Below are positions 36,741-45,819 of a stretch of 64,000 nt of DNA, in pieces; position 1 is the first letter of the stretch; every line of letters starts with the position of its first letter. This DNA comes from Prochlorococcus sp. AG-409-J16 (GTDB taxonomy: Bacteria > Cyanobacteriota > Cyanobacteriia > PCC-6307 > Cyanobiaceae), in NCBI GenBank assembly GCA_003215655.1, contig QCKB01000002.1:1-64000 (forward strand), given 5' to 3'. The position numbers and the translations under genes were made by a program. Below the pieces are notes generated by a model. That model was given only the letters and a program-made list of their open reading frames with translations, was not told the origin of the DNA and did no database searches.

Positions 36741-37795
36741 CATTCCGCTGTGGCTGGCGCTAGTAATATTCCATTTCTGTAATGGCCTGTAGCTAGTATT
36801 AGTCCGGGCTCAAGTTTTTCTAATATTGGAGCAGGTTTATTTATAGGTCGACTTCTAAGCCCATACCATTTTTTTACTACAGTTGCTTCTTGAATCCAAG
36901 TCGGAGCAAAACCTTCCATTCTTATCATTTCATCAATGAATTGACTCTTAGGTTGATTCCCGGGTTCTATAGTTGCACCTATTAAAATACGATTTTTATT
37001 TTTGGGTATAAGGTTTGTTCCGTGATTGACTAAAACAGCAGGAAAATTTTTCAAATCAATATAATTTTGGTTTACTTCGAGTTCTATTGCTTGTCCTGCA
37101 ACTGGAGATAGTTCTATTTTATAGCCTAGTGGTTCAAGTAATTCTTTAGAACTATTTGCAGCACAAATTACAATAATGTCTCTTTCATATTTTTTTCCAT
37201 CTTTTGTATGAATAAGCCATTGTTTAACTGAATTTATTGATTTGCGTTCTATGGAGGTGACTTTTTCTTGTATTGTTATAACTTTATTATCCTTTAAAGC
37301 ATCTTTAAGAGCATTTAATAATATGTTTGGATCTATACGTCCATCATGATAGGAGATTAAGCCACCATAGTTAGGCTTTATAATATTAAAATTATTTTCC
37401 TTAATTGATAAGCTGTTAAGTTCTTGTAGCCCGAGATGAGATTTCTTTTTGATTAATTTATTCATAAATTCTGCTTCTTTTTCTGAGGAGGCTAATTGAA
37501 CTAGTGGGGTATTGAGATGGAGGGGGTTGTTTTCTGATTTCAGTTCTTTTATCCATTGCGGCCATAAGTCCATACTTTCTTTTCTTAATCGCCAGCTTCT
37601 GCCATTAAATCTTCTAAATACATATCCCATTAATACTCCTAAAGAAGCTCTAGAACCGTTTAGAGCTTTTTGCGAGTTCTTCTGATGATCGAAAAGTGGG
37701 TCAAACAGCATTACCTCTTCATCATCTTTGGCGAGGCGCCAGGCAGTGCTTCTTCCGATAACACCGCCACCTATCACTGCGATTGTTTGGTTCAG
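36707..37795 (-). CDS. thiO: ThiO-like FAD-dependent amino-acid oxidase
   Basis: A DAO-family flavoprotein of 362 residues, best matched to glycine oxidase ThiO, which supplies dehydroglycine for the thiazole of thiamine. The Rossmann start reads TIAVIGGGVIGRSTAWRLA and the C-terminal FAD loop reads LILATGHYRNGILLAPATAEWV, a strong ThiO hallmark. The only standard start is GTG at 37777, which would cut off the first beta strand. A CTG at 37793-37795 has AGGA seven bases upstream and restores it, so I place the start there. The end lies in a 17-bp palindrome shared with dnaK. A different D-amino-acid oxidase activity is possible. Confidence 0.8.
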   Translation of the reverse strand: MNQTIAVIGGGVIGRSTAWRLAKDDEEVMLFDPLFDHQKNSQKALNGSRASLGVLMGYVFRRFNGRSWRLRKESMDLWPQWIKELKSENNPLHLNTPLVQLASSEKEAEFMNKLIKKKSHLGLQELNSLSIKENNFNIIKPNYGGLISYHDGRIDPNILLNALKDALKDNKVITIQEKVTSIERKSINSVKQWLIHTKDGKKYERDIIVICAANSSKELLEPLGYKIELSPVAGQAIELEVNQNYIDLKNFPAVLVNHGTNLIPKNKNRILIGATIEPGNQPKSQFIDEMIRMEGFAPTWIQEATVVKKWYGLRSRPINKPAPILEKLEPGLILATGHYRNGILLAPATAEWVINMISKKSY

Positions 37796-37907
37796 GTTTA
37801 GTTCCTATTTGAATGAAGGTCTTTATTTCCTATTACCAGGATGGTTATTTCTTGCAAAATTTCCATAACAAGGTTTCAAAGTGATTAGATTTTTCTTTTG
37901 ACTTTGT

Positions 37908-38762
37908 GTGAGAACGACAAACGTAATCCTCCAGTTGATTTGCCCTGATAGGCCTGGCCTTGTGAGTGAGTTGGCTGGCTGGGTAGCTGTTAATGGGGGC
38001 AATATTCAACATGCAGACCATCACACAGATATTGGGATGGGTCTTTTCCTGAGCAGAATAGAATGGTGCCTTGATGGGTTTGGATTGACTCGCCAATCAA
38101 TTGTTTTGGAGGTACAAGCTTTAGGAGATCGCTTAGAAGGCAAAGCTGAGGTCCATTTTTCTGATGAATTGACGAATGTTGCCATCTTTGTAAGTAAACA
38201 AAGTCATTGCTTGTTGGATTTGCTTTGGAGAGTAAGGAGTGGGGAGTTGCCTATGAATGTTCCTCTTGTTATTTCTAACCATCTAGATTTAGCGACTCTT
38301 TGTGAGGAGTTTGGGGTTCATTTTGAATATATTCCAGTTGAGAATGGTGATAAATTAACTTCTGAATCTTCTATCCTTAAATTATTAACAGAGCACCAAG
38401 TAAAGCTGGCTGTTCTCGCAAAATATATGCAAATATTGAGTAGTGATTTTTTAAAGAATTTCCCTTCCGTTATTAATATCCACCACTCATTTTTACCTGC
38501 GTTTAAAGGAGCTCAGCCATATCACCGAGCATGGGAAAGAGGTGTGAAATTAATAGGAGCTACTGCTCATTATGTTACTGAGGATCTTGATGATGGGCCT
38601 ATTATTGACCAGACTATCGCTAATGTTAGTCATCGTGATGAGGTTGATGATTTGATTAGAAAAGGGCGAGATACAGAACGATTAGCTCTTGCAAGGGCAT
38701 TAAGGCTGCATTTACGTAGACAAGTGATGGTTTATTGCGGAAGAACAGCTATTTTTGCATGA
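37908..38762 (+). CDS. purU: Formyltetrahydrofolate deformylase
   Basis: PurU hydrolyses 10-formyl-THF to THF and formate. The N-terminal ACT domain (LQLICPDRPGLVSELAGWVAVNGGNI) is followed by a formyltransferase-fold domain with SNHLDL, the catalytic region INIHHSFLPAFKGAQPYHRAWERGVK, and GATAHYVTEDLDDGPII. The length of 284 is normal. The start is GTG at 37908. The formate could feed PurT, encoded about 9 kb away. Its stop overlaps the start of the next gene as ATGA, so the two are translationally coupled. Confidence 0.95.
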   Translation: MRTTNVILQLICPDRPGLVSELAGWVAVNGGNIQHADHHTDIGMGLFLSRIEWCLDGFGLTRQSIVLEVQALGDRLEGKAEVHFSDELTNVAIFVSKQSHCLLDLLWRVRSGELPMNVPLVISNHLDLATLCEEFGVHFEYIPVENGDKLTSESSILKLLTEHQVKLAVLAKYMQILSSDFLKNFPSVINIHHSFLPAFKGAQPYHRAWERGVKLIGATAHYVTEDLDDGPIIDQTIANVSHRDEVDDLIRKGRDTERLALARALRLHLRRQVMVYCGRTAIFA

Positions 38763-40087
38763 ACTTATCTAGTTTGATGAAACGATTAATGCCTAATTCT
38801 GTTTCATCTTTAGGTTGGTTTCTTTTCCAGGCAGGGTTGTTCTTTTTGCCTTCTAGTGCATTTTTGTCAGGTTTATTTCTATTACCTGCATTGATCATAG
38901 GAAGCTTGAAACGACTAATCCCTTTTTGGCGGGATCCATGGAACTGGCCGTTGATCTTGGCATCTTTTTGGATGATTAAGGGTGCTTTTACTGCTTATTC
39001 TGGATGGTTGGCTTGGGCTGGTTTGGCGAATTGGATACCTTTGTTTTGGTGCTTTTGGGGTTTCCAACCATATCTTTTGGAATCTGCTTCAAGAAGACGC
39101 AGTGCTTGTTTGTTGCTCTCTGGAACAGTACCTGTTCTGCTAACAGGCTTTGGTCAGCTTTGGTTCGGGTGGGAAGGTCCTTGGCAATTGTTTGGTGGTT
39201 TGATTGTGTGGTTTATTTCACCAGGAGGTGAACCTATAGGTCGACTGTCTGGTTTATTTGATTACGCAAATATCGCTGGCGCTTGGTTGGCATTAGTTTG
39301 GCCTTTTTGCTTAGCAACCCTTCTTCAATCTTCACTGACTCGTCTTGCTAGAGGATGGGTTTTGCTCTTGGGTATTGCGATGGTTGCTGCATTGGTCTTA
39401 ACGGATTCGCGCAATGCTTGGGGTGGACTTATATTGGCAATTCCTTTTGTTTTTGGTCCAGTTAGTTGGGTTTGGTTGCTACCACTTTTGAGTTTGCTTT
39501 TATTACCAATAGTTTTAGCTGTTGTTCCAGGAGTGCCTATAGATATTCAGGAATTGGCTCGTAAATTTGTTCCTGAAAGTATTTGGTCGCGCTTGAATGA
39601 TATGCAATATATCGATCAAAGAGCACTGGCTTCAACTCGTTTAAGTCAATGGAAAGTTGCAATAAAGCTCGTATTAGAGCGTCCTTGGTTTGGGTGGGGT
39701 GCGGCAGCTTTTTCTATTTTGTATCCTTTGCGTACAGGACAATGGCACGGACATGCGCATAATTTTCCTTTAGAAATTGCGGTCAGTCATGGGTTTTTTG
39801 TTGCAGTATTGCTTGTTGGGACAGTTCTTGCTCTTTTGATTGCTTCATTGCGGAATGGTGTTCTTGATGCATCAGTCTCTTTAAATAAATCAGGGAATTT
39901 GAGTATTTTCGATAGAGCTTGGTGGACATCCACTTTTATTTTGCTTGTGCTTCATGCGACTGATATGCCATTTTTTGATAGCCGCTTAAATATTGCTGGT
40001 TGGATTCTTTTGGCTGGTTTACGTTGCATTATTTTGCCTCGGGACTCTTTTCATCAAAGATTTTCATCGCATCTAAATGATGTTTGA
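38759..40087 (+). CDS. O-antigen-ligase/polymerase-like (Wzy_C, IctB-related) membrane protein
   Basis: A 442-residue integral membrane protein with about ten hydrophobic segments. The Wzy_C-type features are GRLSGLFDYANIAGAWLALVWP and LTDSRNAWGGLILA in the middle, then a large loop with ERPWFGWGAAAFSILYPL and the GHAHNFPLEIAVSHG histidine stretch. Families with this fold join polysaccharide units; some cyanobacterial members are named IctB after a proposed link to inorganic carbon. The true substrate is unknown. ATG 38759 overlaps the purU stop as ATGA. The 3' end overlaps the convergent radical SAM gene by 59 bp. Confidence 0.82.
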   Translation: MNLSSLMKRLMPNSVSSLGWFLFQAGLFFLPSSAFLSGLFLLPALIIGSLKRLIPFWRDPWNWPLILASFWMIKGAFTAYSGWLAWAGLANWIPLFWCFWGFQPYLLESASRRRSACLLLSGTVPVLLTGFGQLWFGWEGPWQLFGGLIVWFISPGGEPIGRLSGLFDYANIAGAWLALVWPFCLATLLQSSLTRLARGWVLLLGIAMVAALVLTDSRNAWGGLILAIPFVFGPVSWVWLLPLLSLLLLPIVLAVVPGVPIDIQELARKFVPESIWSRLNDMQYIDQRALASTRLSQWKVAIKLVLERPWFGWGAAAFSILYPLRTGQWHGHAHNFPLEIAVSHGFFVAVLLVGTVLALLIASLRNGVLDASVSLNKSGNLSIFDRAWWTSTFILLVLHATDMPFFDSRLNIAGWILLAGLRCIILPRDSFHQRFSSHLNDV

Positions 40088-41684
40088 TTAATAGATCTTC
40101 CTTTATTGGACCTTCTAAATGAGTCCAAGGTAAAACACTAGATGGTTGCCAGAAATCATTAACTATTTCATTCCAACTCGGTGGAGGAGGAAGATTTAAA
40201 TAAGCGTATGCTTCTGAATTTTGATAATTTTCTCGAGCTTGTTTGTAAGCTGTTTTCCACCCCCCTAAGCTTTGTTGAGACCCTCTAACGGAGGCGATTA
40301 CAGGAGCTAGCCTACGATCACTTCGTGATAATAATGCTTGTATTACGCTCCAGCTAAAGCTTTCTGCTCTAATGGAAATACCATTTCTTTCTAGTTCTTT
40401 TTTGAAAAGTTTAATTCTTCTTTTTGCTTCTGGCCGGATACCATGCCATTGGAAGGGTGTATGTGCTTTTGGCACAAATGTGCTTATACCAAGTGTGAAC
40501 CTTAGCTGGGGAAGTGTTTTTTTAAGTAAGAGAGCTAACTTTATAGTTGCTTCTATGTCTGAATTTTCTTCGGATGGTAGGCCAACCATCCCATAAAGTT
40601 TGATACCTTTTAAACCTCCTTCATATGCGTAATGTGCAGCGGCTAAAATTTGTTCTTCAGACAGTTTTTTATTAATTACCTTTCGAATTCGATCACTTCC
40701 ACTTTCGATTGCCATAGTTATAGATTTACTTCCTCTTTTGGCAAGGATTTTTGTAAGTTTTGATGTCACTGTTGCTGCTCGCACTGAGCTTACGCTTAGT
40801 CGTATCCCCTCGAAGCAATCTTCATTTAGCCAATTCATAAGCTCCATGAATTCTGGGTGTTGAGTTACTGAGGCTCCTAATAAACCGAGTCGATTAGTAG
40901 CCGTTAAACCTTTCTCTACAGCTGGAAAAAGACTTTCTAAAGATGGAGCTCTAAATGGAAGTGTCAAATAACTTGCCAAACAGAATCGGCAAAGCTCTGG
41001 ACAGCTGCGGACTACTTCCACCATATGAATATTTGGCCATGCAGCCTCTGGAGTGATGACAGTTGAATGGCTTAGTTTGTTTCCTTCCCAGGTTTGTTTT
41101 GCTATTGATTTGGGTATATCGGGATCTATTGGTATTACACCAATAAGCTTGTCATCAGAGGAATATTTGGGTGTATAAAGTGCCGGTATATAGATACCAG
41201 GAATTTTTGCGAGAGTTTTTAATAGATTGCTTCTGGGTGACCCCCATGATGCTTGAAGTCCATCTATGAAAGAAGGTAATAGCTCTTCTCCATCGCCCAT
41301 TAAGACCACATCAAAAAAAGGAGCTAATGGTTCAGGATTAGCTGTTAAAACTGGACCCCCTCCGAAGACAATAGGGTCAGATGCTTTTCTCTCTTTGCTC
41401 CAAATAGGTATACCTTGTTGCTCTAATAGATCTAGAAGGACAGGACCATCGAGTTCCCAGCTAAGTGATAAACCAAATAGATCACATCTTTTGTGTGGCT
41501 TATCACCTTGATCTGTAAATAGTCGACGTACATCTACATCATCTCTTTGTGCAAGTGTTGCCCAAACTATTTGATATCCAAGACTTGTAATTCCTACGGT
41601 ATAGGTATTTGGAAAAGCTAATATTGTTTTTAGAGCTCCTTTGATGGGAGTCTTTGGAGTGAATAGAAGGGTTTCTTGTTTCAG
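40029..41684 (-). CDS. B12-binding-domain radical SAM protein
   Basis: A radical SAM enzyme of 551 residues, substrate unknown. The Fe-S motif is in RSCPELCRFCLASY (CX3CX2C). The N-terminal region contains TVGITSLGYQIVWA and IVFGGGPVLTANPEPLAPFFDVVLMGDGEELLP, a B12-binding-like domain as in other members of the family. No ATG, GTG or TTG lies in the first 125 codons of the open frame; the only near-cognate start is CTG 41682-41684, which overlaps the ClC stop in the form CTGA, imitating the common ATGA coupling. The frame upstream of that is closed by TAA. The next usable GTG at 41309 would delete the N-terminal domain. It is third in the acnB-ClC-radical SAM run. Confidence 0.82.
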   Translation of the reverse strand: MKQETLLFTPKTPIKGALKTILAFPNTYTVGITSLGYQIVWATLAQRDDVDVRRLFTDQGDKPHKRCDLFGLSLSWELDGPVLLDLLEQQGIPIWSKERKASDPIVFGGGPVLTANPEPLAPFFDVVLMGDGEELLPSFIDGLQASWGSPRSNLLKTLAKIPGIYIPALYTPKYSSDDKLIGVIPIDPDIPKSIAKQTWEGNKLSHSTVITPEAAWPNIHMVEVVRSCPELCRFCLASYLTLPFRAPSLESLFPAVEKGLTATNRLGLLGASVTQHPEFMELMNWLNEDCFEGIRLSVSSVRAATVTSKLTKILAKRGSKSITMAIESGSDRIRKVINKKLSEEQILAAAHYAYEGGLKGIKLYGMVGLPSEENSDIEATIKLALLLKKTLPQLRFTLGISTFVPKAHTPFQWHGIRPEAKRRIKLFKKELERNGISIRAESFSWSVIQALLSRSDRRLAPVIASVRGSQQSLGGWKTAYKQARENYQNSEAYAYLNLPPPPSWNEIVNDFWQPSSVLPWTHLEGPIKEDLLIKHHLDAMKIFDEKSPEAK

Positions 41685-43066
41685 TGCTTAGTACCTAAAT
41701 GAAAGTCATTTGTGTTCTCTAGAGATAATTGGCGAATATAAATTGAGCTTTCATGAAACAAACGAGCGATAAGAAAACTAGTTAAACTGGTTATTAAAAT
41801 TGGTTTAAGTATTAGAAGATCTTTTGTTAGAGCGAAAGCAAGAAACATTGCAGTTATTGGTGTACGAGCGCAAGCAGCGACAAAGCCACCCATTCCTGCA
41901 AAGATAAAGCTGTCTGGAACATGTCCTGTAAAAGCTTCTACCCAGCCTCCACACGCTAGACCTATTGATCCACCAAGAGTAAGCATTGGGTAAAACAAGC
42001 CTCCTGGAGCACCAGATGCTGCAGCAAGTCCAGTAGTGATAAACAGTACTAAAAAGGTTGTTAATGCCATAGATATATTTGCGTCTCCTACTGCAATTAC
42101 ATCCTGTAGTCGATCAAAATGGTGAAATTTTTCAGGTAGACATGCATAGGTTCCACCTAAAATTATTCCGCTGCCAACCATGCGTATTACAAGCCTTTGA
42201 CCGAGTAATTCGTTGCTCTTTTTCTGTAGAGAGATTACATAACGGCAATAAAGTTCAGCCAATATTCCAATGATGACTCCTAGAAAGATTAAATAGCCAA
42301 GATCTATTGGTAGAAAGCTCACTACAGGGTTATAGGTCTTTTCCACTTGGAAGCCTAATGTTTTGTCAAATCCTCCTGCTGTTGCATCTAAACCTAAACT
42401 TTGGAAAACATCTGCCCAGGTATCTGCCCAGAAAGTAGTAACAACAACAAGCAAAAGAACAACAGGTCTAGCTGAATTCAGAAGTTCTTCAATTGCGTAG
42501 ATAAAGCCACCAATTGGTGCACTAAATACAGCGGCTATTCCTGCTCCACCACCCGCGGCAACAATCACACGTCTAAAAGCCACAGGTGCTTTGAGCCAAA
42601 TAGCCATTCGCCATGCAATTGAACCTCCCATTTGCACAGATGGTCCTTCAGGCCCTAGAGGAAACCCGCTGCCTAGAGCAATTATTGCTGCAAAGAGTTT
42701 TACTATTCCAACTCTTAAACCCATTGGGATATTGCGATGTCGTAAGTAACCAATGATTTGACTGACTCCTGATCCCCTTGCTGCGGGTGCAAGCTTAGAA
42801 ATCATTAAAGCTGAGATCAGGCCTCCGAATCCTCCGAGGCTAGGTAAAAGAATCCAAGCAGGTATTTCTTTTAGAAGCTTGAATTTCCAACTCTCAACTA
42901 TACCTACACCGGACTTTAATAAGACACCTGTTATTGCAGCTGCAAAGCCAGTAAATATCAATGCTATTACTACACTTAGCCATTTTCTTTGTAATAGTTT
43001 TCGAATACTTTGACTTGTTACTTTGGCTTGTTCTTCGGTGAGATTGCTTTTTTGATTTAATTCCAT
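41681..43066 (-). CDS. ClC family chloride channel or H+/Cl- antiporter
   Basis: A 461-residue membrane protein with the ClC duplicated helical fold. The selectivity-filter motifs are ARGSGVSQI (GSGxP-like), PLGPEGPSVQMGGSIA with the gating glutamate in GPEGP, and the later SGAPGGLFYPMLTLG. The AIEELL segment supplies a second acidic residue at about the proton-transfer position, which favours exchange over channel action, though this cannot be settled here. The gene lies 12 bp after acnB and its stop overlaps the radical SAM start. The N-terminus is soluble and hydrophilic. Confidence 0.92.
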   Translation of the reverse strand: MELNQKSNLTEEQAKVTSQSIRKLLQRKWLSVVIALIFTGFAAAITGVLLKSGVGIVESWKFKLLKEIPAWILLPSLGGFGGLISALMISKLAPAARGSGVSQIIGYLRHRNIPMGLRVGIVKLFAAIIALGSGFPLGPEGPSVQMGGSIAWRMAIWLKAPVAFRRVIVAAGGGAGIAAVFSAPIGGFIYAIEELLNSARPVVLLLVVVTTFWADTWADVFQSLGLDATAGGFDKTLGFQVEKTYNPVVSFLPIDLGYLIFLGVIIGILAELYCRYVISLQKKSNELLGQRLVIRMVGSGIILGGTYACLPEKFHHFDRLQDVIAVGDANISMALTTFLVLFITTGLAAASGAPGGLFYPMLTLGGSIGLACGGWVEAFTGHVPDSFIFAGMGGFVAACARTPITAMFLAFALTKDLLILKPILITSLTSFLIARLFHESSIYIRQLSLENTNDFHLGTKH

Positions 43067-43078
43067 TTTAGCTTCTCG

Positions 43079-45673
43079 TTAATTAAAAATAGTTTTTTTA
43101 GAAGGTTGATCAATTACTCTTCCTTGATTTTCAAAGTCTTTGATTTGATCAAAATTTAGATATTTATATAATTGTTTTGATAAAGGATCGATTTTTTCTT
43201 TAGCTATAGAAAGGTATTCTTCTGTTGTTGGTATTCGTCCTAAAAGCGCACAAACAGCAGCAAGTTCAGCGCTCCCTAAGTAAACTTGTGCTCCTTTTCC
43301 AAGTCTATTGTTGAAGTTACGAGTGCTAGTAGAAAATACTGTTGTATTGTCTTCCACTCGTGCTTGATTGCCCATACATAAAGAACAGCCTGGCATTTCC
43401 ATTCTGCTTCCTGCTTGTTCGAAAATTTCATAATACCCTTCTTCTTTGAGGACAGCCTCATCCATTCTTGTTGGAGGACAAACCCAAAGCCTTGCTTTAT
43501 TTTGGCCACTATTTTCAAGTATTTTTGCGGCTGCTCTGTAATGGCCAATATTAGTCATACATGAACCAATAAATACTTCATCTACAGAGTCTCCAGAAAC
43601 TTCGCTTAGGAGCTTGACATTGTCTGGATCATTTGGGCACGCAACTATTGGTTCAGTTATATTTGCAAGATCTATTTCTAGTATCTCGCTATAAACTGCA
43701 TCAGAATCTGCGCTTATTAATGAAGGTTTTTCTAACCATTTTTCCATTGCTTTGATTCTCCTTTCAAGAGTTCGATAATCTTGATATCCTCGTGCAATCA
43801 TATTCTTAAGTAAGACAATATTACTTTGTAAATATTCTCCGACTGTTTTTTCTGAGAGTTTAATTGAACAGCCAGCACATGATCTTTCAGCGCTTGCATC
43901 TGTCAGTTCAAATGCTTGTTCTAACTTTAAGTCTGGTAAACCTTCTATTTCCATAATTCTTCCATTAAAAACATTGATTTTATTTGCTTTTTCTACTGTC
44001 AACATTTTTTCTTGGATTGCCATCCATGGGATGGCATTTACTACATCTCTGAGTGTTATGCCTGGTTGTAGTTTGCCTTTGAAGCGAACTAAGACTGATT
44101 CAGGCATATCCAAAGGCATTGCGCCAATTGCAGCAGCAAATGCCACGAGACCTGAACCTCCAGGGAAAGAAATACCTAACGGAAATCGAGTATGACTATC
44201 ACCACCAGTCCCCACTGTGTCAGGCAATAGCATTCGATTGAGCCAGCTATGAATAATGCCATCTCCTGGACGAAGCGCTATTCCTCCTCGCTCCTCGAAG
44301 AAATCAGGTAACTCTTTTTGAGTTTTTAAGTCGACAGGTTTTGGGTAAGCGGCTGTATGGCAAAAGCTTTGCATTACTAAATCTGCTGAAAATCCTAGGC
44401 ATGCAAGCTCTTTCATTTCATCACGAGTCATAGGACCTGTTGTGTCTTGGCTCCCAACTGTTGTCATTAATGGCTCGCAGTTTGTTCCAGGTCTAATTCC
44501 TTCGAGTCCGCATGCTCGACCAACAATTTTTTGTGCTTGGCTATAACCTTTTTTCTGATTAGTGGAGCTGCTTGGGCGTATGAATAGTTTTGAAGGAGGT
44601 AGACTTAGCTCTGCTCTGATTTTGTCCGTTAGGGCTCTACCTATCATTAATGGAATTCTTCCTCCAGCTTGGATTTCATCTAGGATTGTTATAGGTTTTA
44701 GTTCGAACTTAGAGAGGATTTCATTCGTATTTGTTTCTTTATTTAGTTTTTCAATAATGCCTAAATATGGTTTTATTGTAATTACATCTCCAGTTTGTAA
44801 TCTACTTACATCACATTCGATAGGAAGCGTTCCTGAGTCTTCTGCTGTATTGAAGAATATTGGGGCAATTTTTCCTCCTATAATAATACCTCCAGCCCTT
44901 TTATTAGGTATGTAAGGTATATCTTCTCCAATATGCCAAAGAACAGAATTAATAGCTGATTTACGCGAACTACCAGTTCCTACTACATCACCAACAAAAG
45001 CAATTGGATATCCTTTTCTTTTTAGAGAAGTTATTTGTTTGATACCTTCGGGATCTTTTGTTTCTAGCATTGCTAGAGCATGTAGTGGTATATCTGGTCT
45101 TGTAGTTGCATGAGTGGCAGGTGATAAATCGTCAGTATTTGTTTCACCACTGACCTTGAAAACAGTAACTGTTATTTCTTTTTCTAGCGTCTTTTTCGAT
45201 GTAAACCATGTTCCTTGCGCCCAGTTATTAATTACTTTTTCTGCAAAGATATTTGTTTTTGCGAGATCTATAACTTCATTAACTGCGTCATAAATAAGTA
45301 GTATTTTGCTTAGCCCTTCTGCGGCTATGTTGGCAAGTGTTTTATCCTTATTTTTTAGTAACTCTATTAGAGCTGCAACATTATAACCTCCAACCATTGT
45401 CCCTAGCAATTCTGTCGCGTTTATGTTTGAAATTACGGGGCTATAAGTTTGGCCTTGTGCTATAGAACTTAACCATGTTGCTTTTATGTAAGCAGCCTCA
45501 TCAACGCCTGGTGGGACACGTTCAGTGATTAGGTGTAAGAGTTCATTTTCTTTTCCAATAGGTGGGTTTTCTAGTAATTGGGTAAGTGAACTTGTTTGTT
45601 CTGCGTTGAGAGGAAGGGCCGGAATTCCATTAGCCTCTCGCTCAGCAGCAGACTGGTAATAGGAACTCAGCAT
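43079..45673 (-). CDS. acnB: Aconitate hydratase B
   Basis: AcnB interconverts citrate and isocitrate, needed for 2-oxoglutarate and nitrogen assimilation in cyanobacteria. The 864-residue length matches E. coli AcnB. An N-terminal HEAT-like domain is followed by the swivel domain (about residues 170-300), then the [4Fe-4S] domain with cluster cysteines in FIGSCMTNIGHYRAA and MPGCSLCMGNQARV. SHTRFPLGISFPGGSGLVAFAAA and the RPGDGIIHSWLNRMLLPDTVG region are typical. ATG 45673 has AAGGAG about 8 bases upstream; the longer reading from 45760 has no family match. First gene of the acnB-ClC-radical SAM run. Confidence 0.97.
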   Translation of the reverse strand: MLSSYYQSAAEREANGIPALPLNAEQTSSLTQLLENPPIGKENELLHLITERVPPGVDEAAYIKATWLSSIAQGQTYSPVISNINATELLGTMVGGYNVAALIELLKNKDKTLANIAAEGLSKILLIYDAVNEVIDLAKTNIFAEKVINNWAQGTWFTSKKTLEKEITVTVFKVSGETNTDDLSPATHATTRPDIPLHALAMLETKDPEGIKQITSLKRKGYPIAFVGDVVGTGSSRKSAINSVLWHIGEDIPYIPNKRAGGIIIGGKIAPIFFNTAEDSGTLPIECDVSRLQTGDVITIKPYLGIIEKLNKETNTNEILSKFELKPITILDEIQAGGRIPLMIGRALTDKIRAELSLPPSKLFIRPSSSTNQKKGYSQAQKIVGRACGLEGIRPGTNCEPLMTTVGSQDTTGPMTRDEMKELACLGFSADLVMQSFCHTAAYPKPVDLKTQKELPDFFEERGGIALRPGDGIIHSWLNRMLLPDTVGTGGDSHTRFPLGISFPGGSGLVAFAAAIGAMPLDMPESVLVRFKGKLQPGITLRDVVNAIPWMAIQEKMLTVEKANKINVFNGRIMEIEGLPDLKLEQAFELTDASAERSCAGCSIKLSEKTVGEYLQSNIVLLKNMIARGYQDYRTLERRIKAMEKWLEKPSLISADSDAVYSEILEIDLANITEPIVACPNDPDNVKLLSEVSGDSVDEVFIGSCMTNIGHYRAAAKILENSGQNKARLWVCPPTRMDEAVLKEEGYYEIFEQAGSRMEMPGCSLCMGNQARVEDNTTVFSTSTRNFNNRLGKGAQVYLGSAELAAVCALLGRIPTTEEYLSIAKEKIDPLSKQLYKYLNFDQIKDFENQGRVIDQPSKKTIFN

Positions 45674-45819
45674 GTTTGGAACTCCTTGATAGCAGTTGTG
45701 CATATTCCATTCTTCTGTCTCAAGACCACCTCTTGGGCCATGATCCATGCTGGAATGCACTTCATTAATGCTTGCATCTCTCAGGGGCTTTAGCCTTAAT
45801 CGTGATCAATTCTTTTGAA

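Noticed and set aside
41266-41511. Plus-strand 81-residue frame above the radical SAM gene
   Set aside because: It is antisense to the radical SAM N-terminal domain, whose minus-strand reading has a clear B12-domain-like sequence.
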